This document shows positions 22,269 to 32,439 of a stretch of DNA of 64,000 nucleotides, piece after piece. How positions within the stretch are numbered: position 1 is the first letter of the stretch; the number at the start of each line of letters is the position of its first letter. Origin of the DNA: Symbiodinium natans (Eukaryota; Sar; Dinophyceae; Suessiales; Symbiodiniaceae). The stretch is taken from NCBI GenBank assembly GCA_905221605.1, contig CAJNDS010000315.1, positions 104,540 to 168,539 on the forward strand, given 5' to 3'. The translations under genes were made by a program, and so were the position numbers. A model generated the notes under the pieces. The model was not told where the DNA came from and searched no databases. It saw nothing but the letters and a program-made list of their open reading frames with translations.

Positions 22269-22778
22269 TGCGTGGATTGCATTCCTTCGTCCATCCGTGA
22301 GGATGTGTGGGTGATGGCCGTGCTGCAAACAGGGGAGGACCGACCACCGCGGGAGAGTGAGGGGGGAGAGGAAGAGGAGGCTGCCACATACGTCCCACTT
22401 CAACAGGGACAACTGGCCAGAGTGGACCCCCGCATCTATCGATGTGCCACTGTCACCCCACTGCGTCCCGCCACAAGGCCCAACTACCAACAAGGGGGCT
22501 CGTCCGGGTCGGGACATACGCCATCGCAACCATCACCGCCTGCGGACGAGGCCCGCGCCACCACCCACACCACCACCGAGCACACCGCCACCACAGGCAC
22601 CGCCGCCACCGATGCGACCGCCAACACCCACAACCCCAACGAAGGGGGCACCGCAGCCAGCACGATGCACCCTACAGCAGCCGTGGCTGCGGCTGCGGCC
22701 GCAAACCGTGAGGAATGGGACGACACGCCCCTGGTGCAGACGCACTGGACAACACCGAGAAGGAGCACAGCCACCTAG
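22269..22778 (+). other. In-frame open extension after the TAA
   Basis: The frame of the preceding ORF stays open for another 170 codons past a single TAA. The first 55 codons look varied (CIPSSIREDVWVMAVLQTGE). The rest is Thr/His/Ala-rich low complexity ending in TAG at 22776-22778. It may be 3' UTR or a lost C-terminal domain. Another frame is also open over most of this stretch, so openness alone is weak evidence. Confidence 0.3.
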
Positions 22779-22810
22779 CAAGCGACCCCGGATGGGGGGT
22801 AAGGGGGTGA

Positions 22811-22995
22811 TCTGTGTCTTTTTTTTTTTGCGTTATCTGTGTCTTTTTTTTTTGCGTTACCTGTGTCTTTTTTTGGCTGTTTCGTGGTGACGTCTCGAGG
22901 AACAGCCTGCTTTCTTGTGACGTTTCGCGGGATCTGTGTCTTTTTTTCGTGCGTTATCTGTGTCTTTTTTTTCTCGCAGTATCCGCGTCTTTTTC
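22811..22995 (+). repeat. T-tract minisatellite, about 28-bp unit
   Basis: Repeats of the form TATCTGTGTC followed by 8-12 T and GCGT occur about five times, the third and fourth interrupted by other sequence. The reverse complement of the same unit forms a second array at 30222-30396. Confidence 0.8.
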
Positions 22996-23487
22996 TTCTC
23001 GGGCAAGCTAATAATACGTACAGGTCACACACTACACAACCCTAAACCCTAAAGGCTGAAAACCCCAAAGACACCAAAGGCTCAAGACCCTTAGAACCCC
23101 AGAAGAAAGGCCTCATCATCCCAAGAACCCTAAAGCACCAAAACGCATACAACCTAAGAGCACCAGAAGCCCGAAAAACCCGAAAACTTCCCGCAAGTCT
23201 TGAAACAAAGCCCAGGTGCCAAGGGGCAGGGGCTTAGACAAATTAAGTTCTGGGTGCACCCCTTGTCCGGTGGAGGTGTTGCCTACCTTTTTGTTTTCTC
23301 CAAACTTAAACCTTTTAGACCATGATCAAAAAGCCAACCTTGAACAGGCTAAGTTTTGCGGCCTTAAGCCCTAAAAAGCCCAGCGTGCCCGATGGGAAGC
23401 CTCGTCATCTTCGGGAGCGTTATGCGTCTCGCTGTGCGCGGTGCACGGCTCGTACGCCAAACCCCGGGTCGCGCCTCGTCACGACGG

Positions 23488-23575
23488 GGGGCGCGGATCA
23501 GTCACAGAAAAGGGTGCGGATCAGGCACAGAAAAGGACGCGGCTCAGCCACAGACCAGGGTGCGGTTCATTCGCA
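23488..23575. repeat. Short tandem repeat, about 27-bp unit, 3-4 copies
   Basis: Units beginning GGTGCGG or GACGCGG followed by (T/C)CAG and CACAGA recur at about 27-base spacing, with divergence toward both ends. Confidence 0.6.
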
Positions 23576-24257
23576 ACACAGGGGTTCAAAGGGGTTCGGC
23601 CCTATTCCTGGTTGCCGGGGGCCCACGGTTTTAACTTGCCTAGGGTCGAGGATTCTGGGCAGCATGGAAGCGTCTCAGCCATGGCATCTACAGACGACGA
23701 GGCGCGCGCCTGCCGAGGCTGCCGGGGGCCACAGCTAGGGGGGAAGGCTCAGGTTGTTGGGAGTTTAGGGGTTGGGGCCAGGGTGTTGGGGTTTGGGGTT
23801 GAGGGCTGAGGGTTTGGGGTTTAGGGTTGAGGGTCTTATGAATGGTCTTCAATGCTTCGAGGGTAGGGCCTTGCTGTTCCTGCGATACCGGGGTAGATGC
23901 CACAAGTGCAGAGCGGTCGTGTCGGGTTGCACGCTGCATCAGACTTGCTAGCGCGAACCAGTGGCGAAACACCTGCAAAACAAGCATCAAAACAGCCGCC
24001 CGATCCCCAAACCAGAAAAAAATCGTTTTTTTTTGCTTCAGCTTTTGTCTTCGGGGCCCCAAAGGGTTTAGGGCACAGGAAGAGTGGAGAAAAACGCGAA
24101 TGAGCACCTTGAGGCCAGCGTCGGCGTTGGTGGCGTCCTCTACGGGACGCCCTTCCTTTCTCGAGGACCCTGCGTCTCTGAATGTTGCAGTCTGTGGGAC
24201 GACGTGCCGAGGGATTTTGAGGGGTTGCGGCGTTGCAGTCTTGTCTGAGTTGCTGGT

Positions 24258-24840
24258 GACTGCAGAGCACAGGGGCGCAGCTTCCTAGCGACCTAGCGAT
24301 TTGGAGACCTTGACCTTCAGCATGTGCTTTCACGAGAGCTTGGAAGGGTGCTTCGCAGCGGCTTGCAGACTTTGACCTTTCGCGAGCCTGGGCCTCTGTC
24401 TTGCAGTTTGCGGGATTTGCTGGTGTCGATATTTCGTGAGTTCCGTTATGTGATTGCAGAGCACAGGGACGCAGTCCACAGCTTCCTAGCTTCCTAGCGA
24501 CCTAGCGACCTAGCGACCGAGGCCTATCGATCTAGAGACCTAGAGACCTAGCTAGAGACCTCGATCTTCGGCATGTGCTTCATGCGAGCTTGGAAGGGGT
24601 GGAGCTTCCCAGCGCCCTACAGACCTTGACCTCTGGCAAGCCTGGGCCGCTGCATGGATTTTGGGGGCTTTCGGGTTCAATTGTTGTTTGACTTGCTGGT
24701 GTGGATATTTTTGGCATTCAGTTTTCTGATTGCAGAGCAAGCGACTTAGCGACCTAGAGACCTTGTTGACCTTCTGCACGTGCTTTCATGGGAGCTTGCA
24801 AGGGGTGGCGTGAGTGCTGCAGGCTTCCACGGTTTGCAGT
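24258..24840. repeat. Imperfect tandem triplication, units of about 200-280 bp
   Basis: Three copies start with GA(T/C)TGCAGAGCA (about 24260, 24455, 24732). Each is followed by strings of CTAGCGACC, then GACC with a nearby (A/C)TTC and GCA(T/C)GTGCTTTCA, and GAGCTTG(G/C)AAGGGG. The short CTAGCGACC unit is itself tandemly repeated inside the copies and varies in number. The ORF at 24788 starts inside the third copy. Confidence 0.65.
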
Positions 24841-25405
24841 CAAGCGGCAGGCGGAGCTCCTCATGGCAGACTCCGGTAGGAGGCCTGATGGCTTCTTGGG
24901 GTTCCTCCAAAAATCCCGAGACCGCGCCATGTCCAGCAAGTCGGACGCACGGCTGGTATCGTGCATCCAGGCCGCTGACGAGACCCGTCGCAGCCGGAGC
25001 CCAGCATCCGAGTCCATTCTCCCCACCGACACCGTCCCAAGCCCGGAGCAGAGCTGCCGCAGCCCGGCGTCCGCCGAGTCTATTATCTCCAGCGAGACCG
25101 AGCTGGCCGTGGAAGAGGTTCTGAGCCGGGGCCGGGAAGTGGCTACCAGACTGCGAGCGCTGTCCGTCCGCGCGAAGGGGTTCGTAACGGCGCACCCGTG
25201 GGAAGCCGATGCCTTGCGCCCGGCACTGGAAGCAGCAGACGCTTTGGTGGCGAGAACATCGGCGATCCTATCCCGCGCTATGTTCGGAGCGCCGTTTCAT
25301 CGCTTGCCCATGTACACCTGGGAGGAAGTGGCAGCGGCGGAGAGCTCCCTGTCGGCCGCTCTTTGCGGCGCACGCAGGCGCGTGCGCGGCAACATCATCG
25401 ACTGA
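24788..25405 (+). CDS. Hypothetical GC-rich ORF, 205 codons
   Basis: Open frame with even, coding-like composition. Residues about 60-105 are Ser/Pro/Glu-rich with SPASE(S)I repeats and probable phosphorylation sites. Residues about 105-205 are Ala/Arg/Leu-rich and probably helical (EVLSRGREVATRLRALSVR; ALEAADALVARTSAILSRA). ATG 24788 lies in the tandem repeat; ATG 24863 is an alternative start. It ends in TGA. No family is recognised. No spliced-leader relic precedes it. Confidence 0.4.
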   Translation: MGACKGWRECCRLPRFAVKRQAELLMADSGRRPDGFLGFLQKSRDRAMSSKSDARLVSCIQAADETRRSRSPASESILPTDTVPSPEQSCRSPASAESIISSETELAVEEVLSRGREVATRLRALSVRAKGFVTAHPWEADALRPALEAADALVARTSAILSRAMFGAPFHRLPMYTWEEVAAAESSLSAALCGARRRVRGNIID

Positions 25406-26778
25406 CGCTGCCCGGTTACAGCTGTGCTCAGGTCGTCTAGACTCAGTGCAGACAAGAACGCCTTACGGGCGGAGTCTGTCGCCTGCTAGAAAATTCGCTG
25501 CAACCGCGAGCCCCAAACACTGCGTCCTGAGGCGCAGACCCTGAGTCCGAAAACCATCAGCCCTGAACAAGAGGCTTAATTAAGGTACATGCAGACCGGA
25601 GCACGTAGTCCGCGCGACCTCACGGCGACCAAGACAAGCGCCTGGATCTGGCCCAGGTTCTTTCATGCTTGGGTCACTCTTGGGCCTAGACCCGAAACCC
25701 TAAACCCTGAAACTTCATCCTCGTTTTTATCGATAGGTTGCGCTTGGGCCTAGGAAGGCTGGCTTACGCACTACATCCCCCCCCCCCCCCCCCAAACCCT
25801 AGATCCTAGAGTCTATTACCAGGTGCACTGTAAGGGGGACTGCAGATAGCGGGTTTTTTTTTGGGTTTAGGGTAGGGGTGAGGGTATAGGGTTTAGGGTA
25901 GTGTTTTCAGGGTTTCTGCAGAGGGGCTTGGCGATCTGGAGAACTTTCTCATGTGTTGCTAGGCACATGGCCGATGTCCCTGGTGCCCATGGGCGCTTTC
26001 CAGAATGGGTTGGGGTGGAACGGTTGACGACGAGGCACACTCCGTGAACATGTTACAGGGACTTGGCCCACCGTGTGGTGTATGCCCGGATGCAGATTTC
26101 ATCGGAGGGCGAAAAAAACAAAGAAAACCTAACAGCGATAAAAAAGATTGGGGAGGGGCGGGGGAGGGGGGGGGGGTTCTCAAGCCGTCACTGTCCGACA
26201 TCCGAGCGCCCGGCAAGTAGATCAGTCTCCTCCGCTCCGCCCTTTCGTGTCTCATGGCTGAGCGTCTGACTTCATGAGCACCTTTGACGCAGGATTTCTT
26301 AGTCGCCTTTATCATGACATCTTTTCGGAAGGCTGAGGGCAAAAACGATCTGGGGTGGCACATCATCACTACATGGCTTTCTTCGTGGTTTTGTTCTGGT
26401 TTTCTTCAGACCTGAAACAGTCGACATGTTGCTATGACCCTGCAGAGCGGGACGGTGCATCGTTGGCAAGAGACTAGCAGCAGAGACAAAGGGAAAGTCA
26501 ACGTGCACATCAAAGGCTCCATGGCTCACGCGCTATTCTTGGCAGGTTTAGGGTAGAGGGTTTAGGGTTCAGTGTCTAGGATTTAGGGTTGAGGGTTCGC
26601 ACGAACACGGGCGGCAGAGTTGCGCTGCGGCCATGTGGCTCAAGCCCGGCGTGGAGTGCAGTGCCTGCTTTCACGGGCTTGGCAGCCCAGTGCTTCCCTC
26701 ACAACATGACCAACCCCAACAAGGGGTGCCCGTGACAAATTCCAGCTACTGGGGCTACCACTTTATCCCTCAAAGATT

Positions 26779-26857
26779 TTATATATATATATGTATGCCC
26801 ATATATATTTATACACACATATATATATAGGCATCCTTAATTCCCTCTAGGTAGATG

Positions 26858-26921
<64 letters not shown>

Positions 26922-26940
26922 TATATATATATATATATAT
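26779..26940. repeat. (TA)n-(GA)n compound microsatellite
   Basis: Several (AT)n blocks are interrupted by short unique sequence and followed by a pure (AG)n run of about 40 bases and another (AT)n block. Confidence 0.95.
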
Positions 26941-27854
26941 GGAAGGTACCCTACATCGTCATTGGGACTACCAAGGTGGAGGGATTGCCTCATTGGGTTT
27001 GCGATGCAGGACTTTCAAGGCTGGAGCATGGATATCCATTCGCAGACAGAAATGTCGCAGTGGTTGCTGCTGACCCTGTAGGCCCTGACACAGCTGAATC
27101 CTCGGGTGGAGGGTTTAGGGTTTAGGGTTTAGGATTGTTGGGGGGGTTGTTCTAAATTGCGACCCCTCTTTACGGTCCTCTTTTTTTCCCGGATATTCCC
27201 AGTCCCCAAATGGCCCACAAAAAAGAATAATCCCCATATAAAACCCTAAACCCTAAAGCCTGAGCCCTGAACCCCAAAGCCCAAACCGGAAGGTCAAAAA
27301 CCCTGTACCGAACCCTATCAATAAACCCCCCCAAGCTGGAAAAAAGCTCGAGCCAGCCTCTGCAGCCCAGGAAGCAGGGGAAGAAGTGCGGCCCCCCTCC
27401 TGCTGACTTGCTGAGCTTAGCGGCTGAGAACTTGCAGGATTTGGGGTTCAGGGTTCAAATTTTAAGGGCCTCTAGCCCGAGGTCGTTAATTTCACTTCCT
27501 GGCCTAGCAATTATTCTGTCCCCTTGAGAGGTGTGGAGTGGAGTCCGTGCATCTTCACGGTGCAAGTGCGTCGTAAGGCCCGAAGGCCTACACCTCAAAT
27601 CCGAGGGTTTTGGCGCTGAGCACCCGCGTTTTGGATGGCAGAGTGGAGCCCTGCGCGAGGCAAAACAGGTTTTACAGGGGTCCGGGTGTCAACCCACTTG
27701 CCACGTTTGGGGGTTTAGGGAGTGTAGGGTTTAGGGTGCAGGGTTTAGGACCATGCCGACAGAGCAGCTCCCTTCGCCCGTTGGTGAATTCGCGCTTCTG
27801 GTCCCTTAAAGACCCATCTTGTCCCAGGCAGGAGCTGGTAGGCACGAGTCAAGC

Positions 27855-30178
27855 CCAAACCCTAAACCCTGAAGCGTAAATGCCAAATCGCTGAAACCCT
27901 CAGCCCCCAAACCCTAAGCCCTGAGACCTGAAACCCTGGGGCCTCAACCCTAAATCCTCAGCCTTGCCCCCTTCACCCCGAAACCGAATCCAAACCCAAA
28001 TGCCAAGACACCAAACCCCCGACCAAGGAACCCTAAACACTGACCCGGAGCCGAAAGCCCTGCAACCCTAAACCTAAACCCCAAGCCCTAAGCCCGAAAC
28101 CCTCAACCCTCAACCCTAAACCCAAAAACTACAAACCCGAAACCCTCAACCCTAAACCCTTGACCTTAAACCCCAAACCGTAAACCCTGAACCCTAAACC
28201 TCAAACCCTAAACCCGAAACCCTGAACCCTGAACCCTGACCCGGAACCCTGAGGCCTAAACCCTAAGCCCCAAACCATGAACCCTGGACCTTAAACCTAA
28301 ACCTAAAGCCTAAACCCGAAACCCTAAACCCTAAACCCTAGCCCTGAACCCTAGGCCCTAAATGCTGAACCTCAAACCCCAAACCCTAAACCTTAAACCC
28401 TTAACCCTAAACCTCAAACCGCAAACCCTGAACCGTACACCCTAAACCCGAAACCCTAAACCTCAAACCCAAACCCCAAACCCTAAACCCTACACCCCCC
28501 TAAACCTCAAACCCTAAACCCTAAACCCGAAACCCTAGACCCGAAACCCGAAACCCTGAACCCGAAACCCTGAACCCCAAACCTCAAACCGTAAACCCGA
28601 AACCCTAAACCCTGAACCCTGAACCCTAAACCCTAAACCCTAAACCCTGAACCCTAAACCCTAAATCCTAAACCCTAAACCCTAAACCCTAAACCCTAAA
28701 CTAAACCTCAAACCCCAAAACCTGAACTGTAAACCCTAAAGCCTAAACCTCAAACCCCAAACCCTAAACCCTAAACCCGAAACCCGAGACCCTAAACCCT
28801 AAACCCTAAACCCTAAAAAACAGAAACCATAAACCCTGAACCCTAGACCTTAAATCCCAAGCGTAAACCCTGTAAATATAAAATTGAAACCCCACATCCC
28901 AGACCCTAAACCCTAAACCCTAAACCTCAAACCCCAAAACCTAAACCCGAAACCCGAGACCCTAAACCCAAAACCCTAAACCCTAAAGCCTAAACCCTAA
29001 ACCTTAAACCCTAAAGCCTGAACACTAACCCTAAACCCTAAACCCTAAACCTCGAACCTAAACCCTAAACCTCTCCCCAAACCTGACCCAAAACCTAAAC
29101 CCGAAACCCGAGACCCCAAACCCAAAACCCTAAACCCGAAACCCTAAACCCCAAACCCTAAAGCCTAAAGCCTGAACCCTAACCCTAAACCCTAAACCCT
29201 AAACCTCAAACCCCAAACCCTAAACCCGAAACCCTAAACCTCAAACCCTAAACCCTAAACCCTGAACCCTGAACCCTGAACCCTAAACCCTAAACCCTAA
29301 ACCCTAAACCCTAAACCCTAAACCCTAAACCCTAAACCCTAAACCCTAAACCCTAAACCCTAAACCCTAAACCCAAACCCTAAACCTCAAACCCCAAAAC
29401 CTGATCTGTAAACCCTAAGCCTAAACCTCAAAGCCCTAACCCTAAACCCGAAACCCGAAACCCGAAACCCTAAACCCTAAACCCTAAACCCTAAACCTCT
29501 CCCCAAACCTAACCCAAAACCTAAACCCGAAACCCCAAACCCTAAACCCTAAACCCGAAACCCTGAACCTCAAACCCCAAACCCCAAACCGCAAACCCTA
29601 AACCTCAAACCCCAAATCCTAAACCCTAAACCCGAAACCCTAAACCTTAAACCCTGAACCCTAAAGCCTAAACCCTAAAATCTGAACCCAAACCCTAAAC
29701 CTCAAACCCCAAAACCTGAACTGTAAACCCTAAGCCTAAACCTCAAAGCCCAAACCCTAACCCTAAACCCTAAACCCTAAACCTCTCCCCAAACCTAACC
29801 CAAAACCAACCCCAAACCCTAAACCCTAAACCCGAAACCCTAAACCCTAAACCCTGAACCCTAAAGCCTAAACCCTAAAATCTGAACCCAAACCCTAAAC
29901 CTCAAACCCCAAAACCTGAACTGTAAACCCTAAGCCTGAACCTCAAAGCCCAAACCCTAACCCTAAACCCTAAACCCTAAACCTCTCCCCAAACCTAACC
30001 CAAAACCTAAACCCGAAACCCTAAACCCTAAACCCTAAACCCGAAACCCTAAACCCTAAACCCTAAACCCTAAACCCAAACCCTAAACCTCAAACCCCAA
30101 GACCTGAACTGTAAACCCTAAAGCCTAAACCTCAAACCCCAAACCCTAAACCCGAAACCCCAACTAAACCCTAAACCT
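27855..30178 (-). repeat. Degenerate telomere-like array (CCCTAAA on +), 2.3 kb
   Basis: Almost the whole stretch consists of heptamers CCCTAAA mixed with CCCGAAA, CCCTGAA, CCTCAAAC and CCCCAAAC variants, equal to TTTAGGG on the minus strand. Pure runs occur at about 28620-28700 and 29275-29375. Towards the right end a higher-order unit repeats with a period of about 196 bases (for example 29693 and 29889), containing CCTGAACTGTAAACC and CCTCTCCCCAAACC landmarks. The unit type equals the telomere repeat reported for dinoflagellates and plants. It lies internally in this window, so it is an interstitial array unless the assembly is misjoined. Confidence 0.9.
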
Positions 30179-30221
30179 TGAACCTCTCCGCAAACCTGAC
30201 CCCTCAACGCAAGAAGGCAAA

Positions 30222-30396
30222 AAAAGACGCAGATGACCCAAAAAAAAAAGACGCAGACAACCCAGGATGGAAGCAAAAGTGCGAGGCGCTGCAGGAAACC
30301 AAGACCAAAAAGACGCAGGTAACCACAAAAAAAAAGACGCAGACAACCCAAAAAAAAGAGACGCAGATAACCCAAAAAAAAAGACGCGGATAACTT
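30222..30396 (-). repeat. Inverted copy of the T-tract minisatellite
   Basis: Runs of 6-10 A followed by GACGC(A/G)GA and TAACC or CAACC recur about six times. Read on the minus strand these match the array at 22811-22995 (T-run, then TATCTGCGTC). The two arrays face each other across about 7.2 kb of telomere-like DNA. Confidence 0.8.
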
Positions 30397-30589
30397 CTTC
30401 ACCGGATGGGGGCCAGGGAAAGGCAAGCCACCACAGCAAGCACCTACATACAAGCAGCACTGAGCGCCCTCCGGGGGCAAACGGGAGGAGGAAAGGGAGT
30501 GGCAATAGTGGAGGAAGGGGAGGAACACCTGGTGGCGGCACTGCAATGCCCAGGGCGGGTCACAGGAGAGGAAGAAGAGGAAGAGGGGG

Positions 30590-31279
30590 ATGAGTACGCG
30601 AACAACAGCGCCGGCGGCACCACCCCACTGCAACCACCACCACCAGCACCCACACGGGAACCCGGCCCGGGAGAAGAAGGATACGGGAGCAGCAGCAGCA
30701 GGGACAGGGTGGGTGTGGCACAGCCGGACAGACACAGCAGACTGGTCGAGCCCATCACACGCTCGACGGAGGAAGGGCATTCCAAGCAAGGAGGCGGTCA
30801 GCCGGGGTTGGGGGGCCCTCACGACGGAGGAAAGAATGCAGGACGCAATGACCATCCTGCACCTGGTGAGGCAGGGGAGGAGGTGGCTGGATGCTGCAAA
30901 GAGGACAGGCCACTGGGAGCTTCAAAGCCTGGCCGAGGGTAAAGCAGCGGAAGCGGAACAAGCAGCCCTGCTAGCACTTAGCTACCCCAATCACCACCAG
31001 GCAGCCGGCCAACTGCTGCACGTTCAGCACCATGCGGAAGTGTGTGTGGGGGCGGAAGCAATCGCGCTGGAAGTGGTGCGCAACACTGGGGGGAGCGAGC
31101 AAGAGGGAGGGGGGGTACACCCAGCAGACGCGATCGGCCTGGCAGCGGGGGGAGTGGAGGCGGCGCCGGCTGGGGATAGGGGGTGGCTGCAAACGGGGGG
31201 ATATTTGGCGATGCCTGCTGCCCTTCACCGGCGGGGAGGTCAGACAGCAAGTGGAGGCAGCACTCGGGGCCCTGGATGA
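30590..31279 (+). CDS. Hypothetical ORF, 229 codons, possibly frameshifted
   Basis: Starts at an ATG. The first 60 residues are His/Pro/Thr-rich low complexity. Residues about 65-150 look genuinely coding and helical (ALTTEERMQDAMTILHLV; AKRTGHWELQSLAEGKAAEA; ALLALSYPNHHQAAGQLLH). After about 31200 a different frame looks better (LPFTGGEVRQQVEAALGALDEW, ending TAG 31329-31331), so one frameshift is likely. An overlapping frame at 30406-30942 is Gly/Glu-rich and probably a shadow. No family is recognised. It may belong to the same repetitive element as the 20-23 kb units. Confidence 0.35.
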   Translation: MSTRTTAPAAPPHCNHHHQHPHGNPAREKKDTGAAAAGTGWVWHSRTDTADWSSPSHARRRKGIPSKEAVSRGWGALTTEERMQDAMTILHLVRQGRRWLDAAKRTGHWELQSLAEGKAAEAEQAALLALSYPNHHQAAGQLLHVQHHAEVCVGAEAIALEVVRNTGGSEQEGGGVHPADAIGLAAGGVEAAPAGDRGWLQTGGYLAMPAALHRRGGQTASGGSTRGPG

Positions 31280-31334
31280 GTGGAGCGCCGACCTATGGGG
31301 GGAAGAACTCCTAGCGATCGAGGACTCCTAGCGA

Positions 31335-31997
31335 TCGAGGACACACCTAACGACAGCGCACCACCACCTGAACACCACACAGAAGGGCCAGGGAGGGGGG
31401 GGAGTGGAGGTGGCAGGGGAGGGGGAGGGGGAGGCGAAGAAGAAGAAGAAGAACTACACGATCGTGACAATGGCAAGGACGCTGAGAAGGAGATCTGTGA
31501 CCTGGAGGGGGGGGTGGAGGTGGTGGAGGGGGAAGACGGCGACACACCGCCGAACACAACGGGGACCGAACACCCGAGCCACCGTGCCGTGGAGCCCACC
31601 ACCGCCGCTGAGCTCCACGAAGGCACCGGCCCAGTTTGAGGGGCCAGTCCGCAGGAGGGGGGAGGCGCAGAGAGGAGAGGCAGCAGCAAGAAGGCGGTCA
31701 AAGCAGGGGAAGGGGGGCTTTCAGGAGGATTGCCAGTTCAGGTTTAGGTCAGGTTGTAGCGCTTCGAGGTTGGAGTGACATAAGGGGGCCATTGACTGCA
31801 GGTCTCACGTCAGGTCGGGAGCCAGGGGACCACACTGCCGACATAGTGGGGCAGGGTGATGGGGTAATGGGGTGATAGGGTATAAACGGGATCCAGGGGG
31901 GCATAACAGTCGGCAGAGTACACCCGGGCACCGGACATTACCAGCAACCACCCCGAAACAGGGGCGGGCAAAGATGCCCGGGGCGCCGACCCCAAGC
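31335..31997. other. G-rich sequence without a supported gene
   Basis: Strongly purine-biased; open frames here are Gly/Glu/Lys low complexity. Confidence 0.5.
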
Positions 31998-32029
31998 CCC
32001 TAGAAAGAAAGAAAGAAAGAAAGAGAGAG

Positions 32030-32075
<46 letters not shown>

Positions 32076-32175
32076 AGAGAGAGAGAGAGATCGGCCCCCT
32101 CGGGGATCACATGCGCTGGAAGGAAGGAAGAGCGCGAGAGGGAAAGCGAGAGAGAGAGAGAGAGAGAGCCGTGCT
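31998..32175. repeat. (GAAA)n/(GA)n microsatellite, right edge of the block
   Basis: GAAA tetramers pass into long impure (GA)n runs, interrupted near 32088-32135 by unique sequence. It mirrors the tract at 16985-17160. Confidence 0.9.
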
Positions 32176-32439
32176 TCGGGCCCGCTTCCTGCGCAGGGCT
32201 CCTTCGAGGCTCTCCCTGCCCAGCAGAAGAAAAAGTGGTCCGTGAAAAGTTCTCCATACGTTCTCCGCGCAAACACGTGACTGACAAGGGCGTGCCCAGC
32301 GCGCGGGGGCTGCTAGCGCCCTTCAGGCCCAGCAGAAGAAGGAGAAGAAGAAGAAGAGAGCGAGGGCCCCCAAATGAGCCGCATGCCCCTCGAAAGAAAC
32401 CGACCCAACTCTACTATGCCACTGCAACTGCAGGAGAGT

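Larger units (their letters stand above)
23030..27854. other. Mosaic of telomere-like pieces and unique sequence
   Basis: Short CCCTAAA-type tracts (23035-23060, 25690-25715, 25795-25805, 27240-27260) alternate with TTTAGGG-type tracts (23760-23835, 25860-25905, 26545-26595, 27108-27135, 27710-27750). The orientation therefore flips several times. Between them are C- and A-runs, tandem repeats and one plausible ORF (24788-25405). It resembles subtelomeric DNA broken up and rearranged. No other gene is supported. Confidence 0.6.

Noticed and set aside
26630-26644. Third possible spliced-leader relic (GCCATGTGGCTCAAG)
   Set aside because: It needs one deletion and one substitution against the leader, has no convincing ORF after it and could be chance; kept only as a weak possibility.
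31938-32287. Ser-Leu repeat proteins on the minus strand (also at 19888-20276 and 54402-54587)
   Set aside because: Translations of GA/CT microsatellites.
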